In this document: in pieces, positions 27,665-43,620 of the stretch
How the letters are laid out: each line of letters opens with the position of its first letter
Numbering within the stretch: the stretch's first letter is position 1
Origin: Zeus faber
Taxonomy: Eukaryota > Chordata > Actinopteri > Zeiformes > Zeidae
Reading direction: 5' to 3'
Assembly (NCBI GenBank): GCA_960531495.1
Contig: OY482862.1
Span: forward strand, 13,693,974-13,757,973
Length of the DNA: 64,000 nucleotides
The notes under the pieces: generated by a model
Told to the model about the DNA's origin: nothing
The model's database searches: none
What the model saw: the letters and a program-made list of their open reading frames with translations, nothing else
Translations under genes and position numbers: made by a program

Positions 27665-27818
27665 CTGTCCTCTGCTTGTACTCATTAGAGCCTCACAAAA
27701 AGGTTCCACCCACAATGTCTCGAGTGTCTGATGTGGAACCTTGAGACGCCCTGCCGGAATCCGCACCTTGAGCAAAAAAAAAAACCCCAAAAAAACAACT
27801 TAAGTGTGGGCGGCCATG

Positions 27819-27882
<64 letters not shown>

Positions 27883-28057
27883 CCAAACACCACCTCTCCT
27901 CGGCGGCCCCCCTCATCTCTCTATCCCCCTACAACCCCACCTCCTCCGTCCTTTCCTCTGTGTCTGGTGGGGTGAAGCGATGTGTCCCGCCGTATCAGAG
28001 GTTACGGGAGAACTCCGCGGGACGTCTCCCGGACGCCGATCAGCCGCCGTGGCAGCT

Positions 28058-28123
28058 GGTTAATCACAGCCACAGCTGGGCAATCGGCTCGACCCGACTG
28101 CCCAGCTGTGGCTGTGATTAACC
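28058..28123. other. Perfect 25-bp hairpin (66-nt palindromic element)
   Basis: Left arm 28058-28082 (starts ggttaatcacagccacag) and right arm 28099-28123 are exact reverse complements. Inside, one mismatch (28083/28098) is followed by four more pairs (tcgg/ccga) and the 6-base loop ctcgac. Each arm contains a CAGCTG E-box and a TTAATCA-type site. Confidence 0.95.
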
Positions 28124-28195
28124 GGCGCTCCACATGTCTCTGGGCCCGCCGGCTGCATACCAAAAATCCCACCCGGCGTGCGCCAGAGGGCCACC

Positions 28196-28432
28196 ATGGG
28201 ACGGATTGAGGAGATGAGAGCGGCGTCAGCGAGTGGAAGCGGGGAAGCCCCGGACACCGCGACAGGGCACAGGTTAACGCCGTGGCCCAATGCAGGCAGC
28301 GGCAGCGGCGGCAGTAAGGGAGGCTATTCAATATCACGCACACATACACAAAATTATGACTCCGAAAGAACGGTGAGTCACAGATTGTCCCCAAGCGGAA
28401 AAAAGGTCGAGGGAGATGCCGCCCCCTCGTAG
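28196..28432 (+). other. Small ORF with an ideal Kozak start, unproven
   Basis: The ATG sits in gccaccATGG, the textbook vertebrate start context, and opens 78 codons (MGRIEEMRAASASGSGEAPD and onward). A possible donor (cacag/gttaac) lies 75 bases in. Nothing in the protein is recognisable and composition is low-complexity, so this may be chance. Confidence 0.2.
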
Positions 28433-28567
28433 ATCCTGTCCGCTGGCAGCCCCAGGGTCATCGTCTGGGTATACAGCGAGGGAATGCTCGGGGTAAATGG
28501 GATTTCATTACACCTGTCTGCCACCATTAGTGCCCTGTCAGGGTTAACACTAGAGCCTGCACACCCA

Positions 28568-28570
<3 letters not shown>

Positions 28571-28618
<48 letters not shown>
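28571..28618 (+). repeat. (CA)n microsatellite
   Basis: About 24 CA units. A (TCC)n trinucleotide stretch lies at 28758-28797. Confidence 0.93.
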
Positions 28619-28619
<1 letters not shown>

Positions 28620-29869
28620 AACCCATCAAATTCCCTTTGGCTGGATCTGCGACAGGCTGACCTCTAATTCTATGCGACTGCGTTGCCCAGGGCTTTCTCC
28701 TCGTAGATCACAAAGGCGCAAAACGACTCGGCTGCGTGTGGAGAGCAATCGGGGAATCCCTCTCCTCCTCCTCCTCCTACTCCTCCTCCTCCTCCACCCC
28801 TGCTGCTCTCCCTCTGTGGAGCCTAGTTAGCGTTTTGAGCATTCCGCATGATGCTCGGAGGAAACGGGTCCAATGTCCTTCGGAGATACGGCACCTACAG
28901 TATCCGTCAGAGGCTCGACCGAGGGTCATTCGGAGTCAACGCTGGTATAAAAACACTTGATTATGATTAAATATGTGATTTTCCAAAGCAATAAAGAAAA
29001 CAGCACAGAAGCTGAGTGCATGTCTTTCATATCAGCAAAACAATGTCTTCTTGCATATTTCATAATTTAGTCTTGAGGATCGGTATGTAGGGACCTCCGT
29101 AACAACTATATACTGCATCTATAAGCACAGCCGATAGGTTCTTTTCAAGCTCATTATCTTAAAAGCATGCAGACTTTCCTCTACATCCATAAAGACTAAA
29201 GCATCACCCCATTTTGAGGAGGCACTGTACCCAGTCGTAAATTCCATAAACCCACAGCAGGGGTGGAAACAGCTGGCGGGGGATGCTTGGTAAACTGTGG
29301 ATGTCGCTGCTCAGCTGTTAATACCAGTGGCTACAGAGGAATAATCTCCTTCCTAAACTGCATTTTACCTTTTCCTAAGACCTCTAAAGAAGAATGCATT
29401 CTCATACGTGTTATTACTCTCAACATGGTGTATAGAGGCTACACAACATAAATCCAAGCGAGAACTAATTATGCATTGAGGGATATTTTGGCAGATTTAT
29501 TTTTTTATTTTTTTAATCATATGAGCGAACCCATCCATAATATTCATTACATCTATTACATCTAAACGGGTCCTGTAGCCCTTCAGAGTCTCCCCAGGTG
29601 AAGCCACATCCAGTCCCTGCAGGCTGGGATACAGTGAAAAGGGGATGGGCTGGCTGGCATTGCAGTCCTTGCTCCCCCTTGGCAAGTCAATTATCATCCT
29701 TCTGAATTAATCTCCGCATTTGGGGAATGGGAAGAGAGGAAACACGTCCAAGCAGAGATGATTGCTGTATTGGATGACTATGATCTGTGTGGTAATTAAA
29801 TCCAAAACACACAAGGCAACAGTGGTATTATTTCTCTCAATGCCGTGATGGGTTTGCAGTGCTCAATAA

Positions 29870-29871
<2 letters not shown>

Positions 29872-29909
<38 letters not shown>
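29872..29909 (+). repeat. (CT)n microsatellite
   Basis: About 19 CT units between sytl5 and dynlt3. Confidence 0.93.
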
Positions 29910-29912
<3 letters not shown>

Positions 29913-30401
29913 GGTGTGTGAAGTTTGATTCATGATGTTTGTGAAGTTGACACCACCCCAAGACTACAGTCAGACGGGTTACACCTGGGGGAGGGAGGGG
30001 GTCTGAACACAGAAAAGGAAGCTTTGCTGCATTGCACCCTCCCCTAACTTGGGATAGGAATTAGGAGGTCAGCAGGTTCGGTCCCACGAATGTTATTCTT
30101 TTTTTTTCTTTTTTTTTTTTTTAAATTAAAAATAAATAAATAAACAAATAAGCGTAAAAAGCATCGATCGAGAACTAAAGCAACAACATCAAAAAAAAAT
30201 AAACGTAAAAAAACCTCAAAGAGCAATGACAGATTCCGGCCGTGCGTGAATGTGGGGAACCTGTCTCACGCAGAAAGCTGCTAAGTTGCCAAAGCATTCT
30301 CAGGTGACACAGCCCGACACGTTTCCCACGCTGATCGCCATATGCTAGAGGAAAGCCCGGCGCGCCTGGGACCGTGCGAGGCGCGAGTCTCACGATCTTA
30401 C

Positions 30402-30545
30402 CTGGCGGCGTGGGCGCGCGTGTCGGCGAAGACCGCGTGAAACCCGCAGAAGGTCCGGGTCGTCTCCCGGGTGGAGCTCCGGTTGCGGATGTCGGTGCGT
30501 CCCAGCCGCGTCTGGCCGCTCCAACCCACGGGCTGGGGGATGTTC
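30402..30545 (-). CDS. Candidate orphan exon, 144 nt, gene unknown
   Basis: On the minus strand the pyrimidine tract ccacgcccccctcccag precedes 30545 and a good donor (gtaagat) follows 30402. The frame between them is open for 47 codons ([15 protein letters not shown], later [15 protein letters not shown]). It has about 90% G or C at third positions, like the proven exons nearby. It splits codons in the same phase at both ends. I do not recognise the protein and found no partner exon. It may be a 5' exon of sytl5, which is on the same strand, part of an unknown gene, or a chance open frame in GC-rich DNA. Confidence 0.35.
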
Positions 30546-30597
30546 CTGGGAGGGGGGCGTGGTCACATCCCGGCGAGTGTGCGTGTGTGCGTGCGTG

Positions 30598-30598
<1 letters not shown>

Positions 30599-30650
<52 letters not shown>

Positions 30651-30697
30651 GTGTGTGTGTGTGTGTGTGGGTGTGTGTGTGCGTGTGTGTGTGTGTG
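30599..30697 (+). repeat. (GT)n microsatellite
   Basis: GT run with scattered interruptions, immediately upstream (in minus-strand sense) of the candidate exon at 30402-30545. Confidence 0.93.
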
Positions 30698-31071
30698 CGT
30701 ACACACGCAGGCGAGCGCTCGTGTGTCTGCGCAAAACCGTCCGTGAAACCAACCAACCGCAACCTCATGTGGAAAAATAAAGCTTGTGACAATGCGGCAG
30801 TGGTTGTTTGTGTGGCACTCCACGGCACTGAGTGTCGATAACTACAGTTCTAGAATGAACCACATTAAAAGACTGTTTGGCAGTATAGGGACTATAACAT
30901 GGCAGATATACTGTACATCTATGTAGAGGTGGAACGCTTGAGTGTTATTTCTTTTCTTTTTTTTTGCGGATTTGTGAATATTGCACTTGCAACACATTGT
31001 GCCAGGTAACATTGATAATACACGACATGAACTGGTTGTAAACCCACATAATCTAGTCATTCACATACAAA

Positions 31072-31090
31072 GATAGATGGATAGATAGAC

Positions 31091-31189
<99 letters not shown>

Positions 31190-31208
31190 CAGATAGATAA
31201 ACAGATAT

Positions 31209-31257
<49 letters not shown>

Positions 31258-31258
31258 C

Positions 31259-31321
<63 letters not shown>

Positions 31322-31350
31322 CAGATAGACAGATAGATAGATAGATAGAC

Positions 31351-31394
<44 letters not shown>

Positions 31395-31442
31395 CGATAG
31401 ATAGATAGATAGACAGATAGACAGATAGATAGATAGATAGAC

Positions 31443-31497
<55 letters not shown>

Positions 31498-31498
31498 C

Positions 31499-31536
<38 letters not shown>

Positions 31537-31574
31537 ATAGATAGACAGATAGACAGATAGATAGATAGATAGAC

Positions 31575-31633
<59 letters not shown>

Positions 31634-31634
31634 C

Positions 31635-31689
<55 letters not shown>

Positions 31690-31718
31690 CAGATAGACAG
31701 ATAGATAGATAGATAGAC

Positions 31719-31750
<32 letters not shown>

Positions 31751-31807
31751 CGATAGATAGATAGATAGACAGATAGACAGATAGATAGATAGATAGATAG
31801 ATAGATC

Positions 31808-31845
<38 letters not shown>

Positions 31846-31848
31846 CAG
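31072..31848 (+). repeat. GATA/GACA (Bkm-type) satellite, about 780 bp
   Basis: Almost pure tetranucleotide array of GATA with interspersed GACA units and three GATC variants (near 31393, 31750 and 31806). The blocks where two GACA units fall close together recur along the array, which suggests that longer segments were duplicated. It lies about 600 bases upstream of dynlt3. Confidence 0.97.
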
Positions 31849-32079
31849 GGGTGTCCGTAGCCATGTATAACTTCATTCATATCAGATAGTAGCTACTGTA
31901 TACAAAGTATACATTAAAAAAAAATGACACTTGGACAAACTCATTTGATGACAGACAATGGGAGCATGATCCACCTGAAGCCTCATTGTGACTGGGTTGG
32001 GGGTGAAAGGTGTAGTGTCTAACTAAAGCCACGAGGAGGCAGTATACATTTTAGCCTTCACGTTTGAGTTCCAGTGAGG

Positions 32080-32470
32080 TCTTATGCCGCATTCCTTGGA
32101 GCTCGGAAATCGGCAATTTCAAGTCGGCACGGCCCCCGTCCTAGTTTCAACGGGTTCCACGCCCCCCCCCCCCCCCCCCCGTTCGGGGAAGCGGTGAACG
32201 CCGCGGTAAACGCGCGCTTGCCTGGCGAGCCCGTGCATTCTAAAGCCTCCGCGAGTCGTTCCGGTCGAAGCTCGACGTGTTTCAAATTTAAAAAAAAAAA
32301 GGCTTTTCCCCGGCAACTTTCCCCCACTTTTCCGTGTCCCGTGAACGCGGCATCCGCCCGCACAGGAAGGACTACGCGGGGCGGAAAGGCTGGAGGCGGC
32401 GGCGGCGGCGGCGTTCGGTGATTCCTGTCGGGGAACATGGAGGAGTATAATTCCGGGGACGAGGTAAACG
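32080..32470 (+). promoter_or_regulatory. dynlt3 CpG-rich promoter and first exon
   Basis: GC- and CpG-dense DNA surrounds the dynlt3 start codon (32437). It contains a C19 tract at 32162-32180 and six CGG units at 32394-32413 in the probable 5' UTR. No TATA box is evident, as is usual for a widely expressed gene. Confidence 0.6.
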
Positions 32471-33303
32471 CTCAGCAGAGGCGCCGGGGAACGCCAACAC
32501 CCCCGCGTTTTACGTCGCTCGGTCGAAGAAACGGGCATTCGCCGGATAATGTCGCTCGGCTCGCTAAAGCCCAGACTGATGACGTTGGCAGGGTGCGGCC
32601 AAAACACCCACTGGGTTGTGTGGTGTCATCTTTTTAATCTACAGTGGACGCGCTGCTGCGTTTTCCGTGTATTTGGGTTTTGATCGAAACACTGAACCCT
32701 AATCATGATATCGCAGTAATAACGCTGTGAAAGAGGATTTTCCGGTCGTATTGAATGGTAGATTGCATCCTAGAAACCCAATACCTTTGTTCATAGGAAT
32801 ACATTCATGTTTTATGCATGTGTTTATTTGCAATACTTTGCTCAACGGTTGCTTTAACTTATACATATGATTATTATATATTTTCTATGCATATTTATTG
32901 GGTTTATTGTCTTGTTTCTTCCACATCTAAATAAAAAAACAAAAACAATCAATGCAATTTCAGACAGATGGAGAAGTCAACTGGTCTTTTCACAGCACTT
33001 TGTTGATCTGATCTCATCCCTAAATCCCTTTTTAGTAACTAGCAGTAGCTGAGTAACTACGACATCGCCAGTATTCTATGAGATTTGACCTGCTAAAGAC
33101 GCGTCGTCGTGCGTCGAAAACGTGAACGTTTAGGGACGGCGGCGAGCCACGAGCCGCCCGTTGAGCCTGATGTGTTTGTTTTCCCCGTCTCGTTGCAGGT
33201 GGCGTTCAGTGCGGACGAGGCCAGCGTCTCCGTCAAAGAGGTGCCGCTCTCATGTTTAATGGAGACCATCACCTTTGTGCTGGGAAGCTCCTCTTTGATG
33301 TTA

Positions 33304-33356
<53 letters not shown>

Positions 33357-34682
33357 CCAGTGTATTGAAGGGGTGATCGGTGGGACGGACTACAACCAGA
33401 ACAAGGTGAACCAGTGGACGGCCAGCATCGTGGAGCACGCCCTCACACAGCTGGTCAAGCAGGGACGACCGTTCAAATACATAGGTGAATGTTAAGGCGG
33501 GGTGTGGCGTTTTGAAAGGTCCCGTGTCTTTTCCAGTTCAGCGATTGTTATTCTGCCATTCTGAATCCAAAAAACCTGCACTACATATGCACACAGTTGT
33601 CCAACGTGCTTGCGCATGTGAGTGAAAATAACTTATTTAAGGTGACTTCTTCAGAGAGAATGAAATGGGAATGAAATGATCTGGGAGCATTTAAAGAGAA
33701 CATTGTGTTCACTGTGAGTTACTGTGTACTCTTCCAGTGAACTGTGCGATCATGCAGAAGAGCGGCGCCGGTCTCCATACGGCAAATTCCTGCTACTGGG
33801 ACACTGCTACTGACGGTGAGGGTCTTCTGCCTTTTAAAATGTTACTTACCAGGAAAGGAAGTTCTACAGGTCCATTCATGCACATTTTTATTCTCAATTA
33901 AGTGCAGGTCTGTTGATAATGGAAAATATAGTCCAATGTAATGTCACATGCATTTTTCTTTTTCTTTTTAAGGAATCCATTCTTGCGTGTAAACTATCTA
34001 TATTATGATACACAGCTCACAAAGTAGTGTCCACAGTGTTTTTTGGCTCATAAACTGCCCAGACTTCCAAGTGAGTCATTTGACATGTCATTTGTGAATT
34101 CCGGCTTCATCTTTTCAAGTCATTCATATTAAAGTTGTGTGTGCAATACCCAAACACAATACCCAAGATTACCACTTTATTTAAAACAGGGAATATAGAC
34201 ACAACACACACATGAGTGAAAATGTATTAAATCTCAGTTAGCAAGCAGTTTTCTGCCTTGTTAAACAATTGTTTTCACTACTCTCAATGAGGTTTGTTAT
34301 TATTAACTTTTCCTCTAACACATTTCCCACAAGGGAGCTTTAGACATTAAAGCTAAATGTAACAACTGTTTAGAAAATAATAAAATGTGTATGTATTTGA
34401 GATTCATAACAATACTCATTTTGACAACGTTTTTACATCAAAGATACATTTTTAAACCCAACAAATTTAATTCCTTAATGATATTCCTTCTGTTTTCACA
34501 CGTCTGTCGTCGGCACTTATGACGAAATATATAATACCTACTCACTGTACACACGTGGTCTGTTGGATGTGTCTTGATTTAAATTTCTCAACCTCTCCGT
34601 CGCAGGAAGCTGCACGGTGAGGTGGGAGAACCGCACCATGTACTGCGTGGTCAGCGTGTTCGCCGTCGCCGTGACGCTGTGA
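32437..34682 (+). CDS. dynlt3: dynlt3, dynein light chain Tctex-type 3
   Basis: Five coding exons: 32437-32463, 33199-33240, 33361-33484, 33738-33815 and 34606-34682 (TGA). They give 115 aa, against 116 in human. The start MEEYNSGDE matches the family start MEEY. Family landmarks follow: [16 protein letters not shown], the FKYIV strand, [20 protein letters not shown] and the C-terminal VFAVAVTL. The protein is a small dimeric light chain of cytoplasmic dynein 1 that binds the intermediate chain and cargo. Human DYNLT3 is also reported to bind BUB3. Introns are GT-AG with consistent phases. A (TG)n run of about 50 bases stands directly before the acceptor of exon 3. The gene is convergent with xk. 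Called DYNLT3 rather than DYNLT1 on sequence and synteny. Confidence 0.96.
33305..33355 (+). repeat. (TG)n run abutting the dynlt3 exon 3 acceptor
   Basis: About 25 TG units end only five bases before exon 3 (33361) and take the place of a normal pyrimidine tract (tgtgttccag). Confidence 0.95.
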
Positions 34683-37600
34683 CATTCTGGGATGCTTCCT
34701 CCGATCTGTTCTCGCCTGCTGGACTGTCGCACAGAGAGAGATACTTCCATCCTGAACTGTGTTTTGTGAATGTGCTCTTCTATCCTCGCTCGCCACCAAG
34801 CAGTACTTAGAAAGATGGGACCAGCAGACCCGTCCTGCGCTGATTACCTTTGACAGAAAGCGTTTTAACAAGCCGTTTATCTCCCTTCCCACAGGCACAC
34901 GACAAGACACATGAAAACCTTATCATTAGTTTTGGTTTTAATGAGTTATTAGTTATTTGCGGGAGTAAATGTATATAAGTATGATCTGTAGGGGCCAAGG
35001 AAACCCCAAATCCCAAGGCTGATCCCTATTGCCATAAACAATTATATTAAAAAATAAAAAAAATAAAAATCAAAACGGGTTTTTAGGAAAGCAACCTACT
35101 TACTGTTGTGCTGGAATTGTCTTTAACATTAGCTTCATTCCATGGATCATTAACTTGTTGCTTTGATATTTCTATTAAAAGGGACACAATACACGTTTGA
35201 CTAGAATCCATTCAATTTAGGAGTTATTTAAAAATCCTGTACAGAAAGGTTTACAATATTTATAATTAAGGCCATTTTCAAACGTAGGCATTACTGTTGG
35301 CATTGTTAGTGTTAGAATTAGCAAATTGTCTAGTTGTAAGATGTTTCTAATGGAGCATATTGACATTTAAGTGTTTTGTGTTGACCTGTGACCAAGAGGA
35401 TTGCTGATGTCTGTGCTGTTTCCCTTTTACTCCCATCAAGGATGTGTACTGAATTGGCTCTCATGACATTCTGCTTCCTAACCATTAAAACATTTTTTTT
35501 TTAACTCAAGTCTTCTTATGTATCAATAGAACTAGAATATGTGAAAACAATAGCGAGCTACAGAGTCGTAAAGACAACAGAAGTCAGCAACAATAGGCTA
35601 TTTAATTAATCAAAAGTCAAAACGGAATGCTGAAGTAAATAATACAGTCATTTGTATCATTTAGATGAATTGTGTATCTTTCCTGACAAACATTTAAACC
35701 ATTCTTCACTTTTCACACATTACTCTCAAATGGATTCAAATATCTCCCTCCTCATCAATCTACACACTATACCCCATGGTGATATTGGCACATAGAGGGC
35801 TCGGCAATGGAAAGTTGTCTCCAATTTTGCCACGTGTGCTACCCTGGAGCATGCAGATTAGTAAGTCGGGTTTGGAGATAAGAGAAAGCTGAGATTTTGG
35901 TTTAAAGCCAAACTTGGTGGAACTTTCAGGTTTTTCTGTTTCCGTATTTATTCAGACCGCACATTAATGGGGTCAAGTCGGCCCCAGCGGTGCAGCTTTG
36001 GTGGCTTTTATTAATTTGTATGCTGAGACAGGGCCTGTCAGACCAGCATCACCCTGCGGGGACAGCGGCTCCATTCAAAGGTGCTTGGAAGTGACGCGTC
36101 AAAACGGAGCACCCTGAAGCCCAGTAAACGGTTCCCTAAAGTGTCCCAATTTGTCACTTCCCAGCACCTTTAACTGGCACACGGGGTGCACTTTTATGGC
36201 AGGCGGAGAACGAAGCTAGGCTGTGGCTCAGCACTGGAAAGAATGAGCGTCTCCAATTTTGGCATGTGTGCTACTCTTGGGGCCCACAATAAGTGGGTCA
36301 GTTTTGGAGAATTTCTGACTAACATTTCGGGGTAAGCTTTTGAGACAGTGCCTGAGTGGATGGAGGTCCGGCGATGTATTTGATTTGCTAGGCCCCAGGT
36401 ACTGACCCTGTTCCATGAGAGAAGTGCTGCCAATGTCCATTTCAACCTGCTTAAATTGTTATATTTCGGAATATGCCATATTTCATGCATAATTGCTCTT
36501 TCTGCTTCGACTGTTATTATACATCATATATACATTTGCGATCCAAATCATGCCCACTCAATGAGTTGACCACTGTTGGACTCCAATTGAGTTGTATAAA
36601 CATCTTAAAGATGATCAATGGAAATGGGATGCACCCAAGCCCAACTTCAATACTTGTGTAAATGTGATATTTCAGTTATTTCATTTATATACTTTTGCAA
36701 GAGAAGCTAAAAAAGTTTTTCGCTTTTGTCATCATGGGGTATGTGATTAGGAAAAATAATATTTTTTCATATATAAGCAAAAAAGGAAAGTGAAGTTAAA
36801 ACAAAAAAAAAAACACCTAATAAAAATCGTTTTTAGTTAATACCTTCAGAATATATTACTGTATTTTTTTTTTTTCTTTTATCAACTCATTGTAGGCTAA
36901 ATTGTTCTTTACATCCCATTTAAATGATTGAATTCACTGTTTATTTTTTTGAATAGTTAATTCACACCACAACATTTGCCATCCCTGGGATTCCATAGAC
37001 AGATCTGGCCCACCAGTCAAGTTAGTATAACGTGCCCTATGTTTGTGATTTTCTTCTAACAAACACAATAGCCCATAGTTTTGCTGTGACTTGTTGATTC
37101 AATTTGAAATATAGAAAGTCGTTGGATTGGTCTGTTTTTCAGCCCCCTGAGTCTGAATCATGGAGTGTCTGGCCGATTTCCATCCTTGGACCCTCAGGGA
37201 TCTTTGGTGCTCACATTAGGGGGGCAAGGACCTCAGGTTGGAAACTACTGCTACGATGTCCAGTAGGGCCCCGACACTAGCAGTTGTAAAAATTGAGCCA
37301 TTTCCTTACTCGTCCACTAGAGGTCAGCATAAATCAGCATAGAGCTTCCCGCTCAAATAAGACCAGTCAGACAAATGTTTTTTTACATATGAATATAAAT
37401 GTACTTTTTTTTTTTTTTATTTCCAACTTTAAAATACTTATCTTTATCATTTTTTGCGAGCCTTAACGTGAACATAATCAAGAGCTTCCGTTTTTTTCCA
37501 CGTCTACATTGAGTTTGGTCTCTTTTTTTTGTACAAACAATAGGAGCATTCATGTGATAGCGAAGGTCATCCCTCCAAGCAAGACAAGAGTTAGTGCAAA

Positions 37601-38712
37601 GTTTACATTCACACACAAACATACATTTACAGATCAAAAGAAAATAAAGACACTTTACACAATTTCAAATATTCAAGAAAAAAAAAAAAAAAATCTAAAA
37701 AGGTACATCGTCTAGTTTTGTGTGCATTAAGTGGAAATATCCTAACTAAAGAAAGTTGTTTTTGTGTGAAAAAGACCGACAGAGACTGATACAGCATGGA
37801 GCAGTGAAAATCCAAATACATTTCAAGAAAGTATTTCACATACACAGTGGTTTCTGATTGAGACTTTGACCCCAAAACCACTTGAATCCTTTGTAAACGT
37901 GCAAAAACGTGATGCGCAGAGAGACGTCCATGCCTTTACAATATGTGCTTTGATGAGAGGACGACCCTCCAACAAACGATAGTGCGTGGAGTGCAGCAAC
38001 TTGTCTGTTACAACTGACGGGACGTCACAGAAGCAACTAGGGTTGATGATAAAGCTCTTCTCAAGAAGTAAAAAAAAGTAATTGGTCGCAGCCATTAAAC
38101 TGAGGGAGAAGCTGTACAATAGTGTCACCCCCGTAGATCAGTAGCTTTAAGGGGGGCGGGGTCCTTTAAGGCATGCACAGCCCATACCCAAGTGAAATCC
38201 CTAAATACAATCATGACTCCAATCACGCCATATACATCCACCTTTGTGGTCAGTATTACAGCAAATATTATGCAATTCGATACTGGTATGTGAAGCAAAC
38301 ATCTTCCAAGCTCTTCTGGGAAGCGTTAAACAGGTCCACATGGGGCTTTCATCATGTTCATGTTGCACTGACACTGCCAAAGAGGGTGGATTGGTGAGAC
38401 CGCCCCATATCAGATTCTGATTTGCACTCACAAGTCGAATAAACAAGTACACCGTTTTGTTTTGTGGTCAGTCTCGTGCAGCCGGTTTGATGTCCCATAA
38501 ATTAATCATTTGTTTGCAGAGGAGCACAGGGTAAAAAGTTGACACTGTAGACGCTGTTTGAGCTTGAGATCATAACGCCCCAAAGTGTAAACTGAACCGG
38601 TAGCAGAGAGGGGTCCACGTGGCACTTAAAGGGTTAAGAGAGTAGGATAATTGTCAGAGTTTCTCTGCGCAATTTAACTCCTCCAAATGGCACCTTTATC
38701 AGCTGTGAGGCT
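34683..38712. other. dynlt3-xk intergenic stretch
   Basis: This is about 4 kb of A/T-rich DNA between two convergent genes, so it holds both 3' UTRs. A diverged duplication is present (35801-35880 against 36229-36318). In human CYBB lies between XK and DYNLT3. No NADPH-oxidase exon could be seen here on either strand. Confidence 0.55.
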
Positions 38713-43412
<4,700 letters not shown>

Positions 43413-43620
43413 CCTCGCCGCTCACTCCGCCATCGGGGCCCGAGATCCACAGATCCATTCCATCGGGCATCCCACCGCGGATGGCACGGTCCTGCCCGCA
43501 CGCCGCAGCTCCTCTCTGCGCCGGGTGTTGTTTTTGCCGCCTGCAGTACCGGGGGGCGGCCTGCAGGTGCCGCTCGCTACGCACGTGTGAGGCGTGCTTC
43601 GGAATGATTGGACCAGTGGT

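Larger units (their letters stand above)
17995..32079. other. CpG- and repeat-rich interval without a proven gene
   Basis: This is about 14 kb between the head of sytl5 and the head of dynlt3. Its first 100-300 bases must hold the sytl5 5' UTR. A possible 5' UTR exon start is the acceptor gttttag just before 18286 on the minus strand. Several patches are rich in CpG (near 22.35, 23.5, 26.2-26.9, 27.3-27.5, 28.0-28.3 and 30.4-30.55 kb). Microsatellites are listed separately. Apart from the candidate exon at 30402-30545, I found no exon with both splice signals and a convincing protein. Confidence 0.55.

Noticed and set aside
28058-28123. Call as a microRNA gene
   Set aside because: The stem is perfectly paired with a tiny loop and no known mature sequence is recognisable. 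Small-RNA data would be needed.
30175-30841. ORFs of 155-217 codons on both strands
   Set aside because: They span a (GT)n run and join unrelated frames. Only 30402-30545 has splice signals, and it is in a different frame from the longest ORF.
31053-31880. Two overlapping minus-strand ORFs of over 270 codons (LSIYLSIY repeats)
   Set aside because: They are translations of the GATA/GACA array, where every frame without a stop gives a periodic peptide.
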